A stretch of DNA of 6,168 nucleotides from Planctomycetota bacterium (GTDB lineage Bacteria > Planctomycetota > Phycisphaerae > UBA1845 > CAIVHJ01). A program made the translations under genes and the position numbers. Below, piece by piece: positions 6,159 through 6,168 of this stretch. Every line of letters starts with the position of its first letter. The stretch's first letter is position 1. The notes under the pieces are model-generated. The model did no database searches, was not told the origin of the DNA, and worked only from the letters and a program-made list of their open reading frames with translations. The stretch lies in assembly GCA_022565195.1 (NCBI GenBank), contig JADFJZ010000105.1, forward strand, positions 1 through 6,168, given 5' to 3'.

Positions 6159-6168
6159 CTCCGGACTT

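Overview
The window joins two DNAs of different character. From about base 270 to the end it is GC-rich and looks like an uncultured member of the Planctomycetota or a relative. The reasons are the tricorn-like and propeller/M28 proteases, a two-helix-anchored repeat protein, and two intergenic repeat motifs I associate with that group. The first ~265 bases are AT-rich and use different codons. They hold the last 45 codons of ribosomal protein L10 (rplJ) and then a start codon in the arrangement expected for rplL. The L10 tail resembles those of candidate-phyla (Patescibacteria-type) bacteria, which is a judgement from memory.

Layout: 1-139 (+) is the L10 C-terminus. 139-1857 (+) is an open frame whose first ~43 codons are a low-GC, Glu/Lys-rich stretch and whose remainder is the C-terminal half of a tricorn-type protease (last propeller blades, C1, PDZ, C2 catalytic domain). 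1858-1934 is a short convergent intergenic region with a 7-bp tandem repeat and a hairpin-forming dispersed repeat. 1935-2945 (-) is a membrane-anchored protein with four ~50-residue helical repeats. 2946-3076 holds a well-formed sigma70-like promoter for that gene and a GC-rich hairpin behind the next gene. 3077-6100 (-) is a secreted six-bladed propeller/PA/M28 zinc peptidase/PDZ protein. 6101-6168 is its leader.

The two proteases share a theme, beta-propeller plus PDZ plus peptidase, and would fit together in peptide breakdown: tricorn-type enzymes cut oligopeptides and M28 enzymes trim amino acids from peptide ends. The 336-aa membrane protein has no recognised function.

The most notable point is the sharp change near base 268. 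Hand-counted GC at third codon positions goes from 10/45 (L10 tail) and 13/42 (acidic leader) to 34/40 within one open frame. I think this is more likely an assembly chimera, or a contig-edge join inside a low-complexity acidic stretch, than a real L7/L12-tricorn fusion. The protease therefore lacks its true N-terminal half here. I see no CRISPR array, tRNA, rRNA or insertion sequence.
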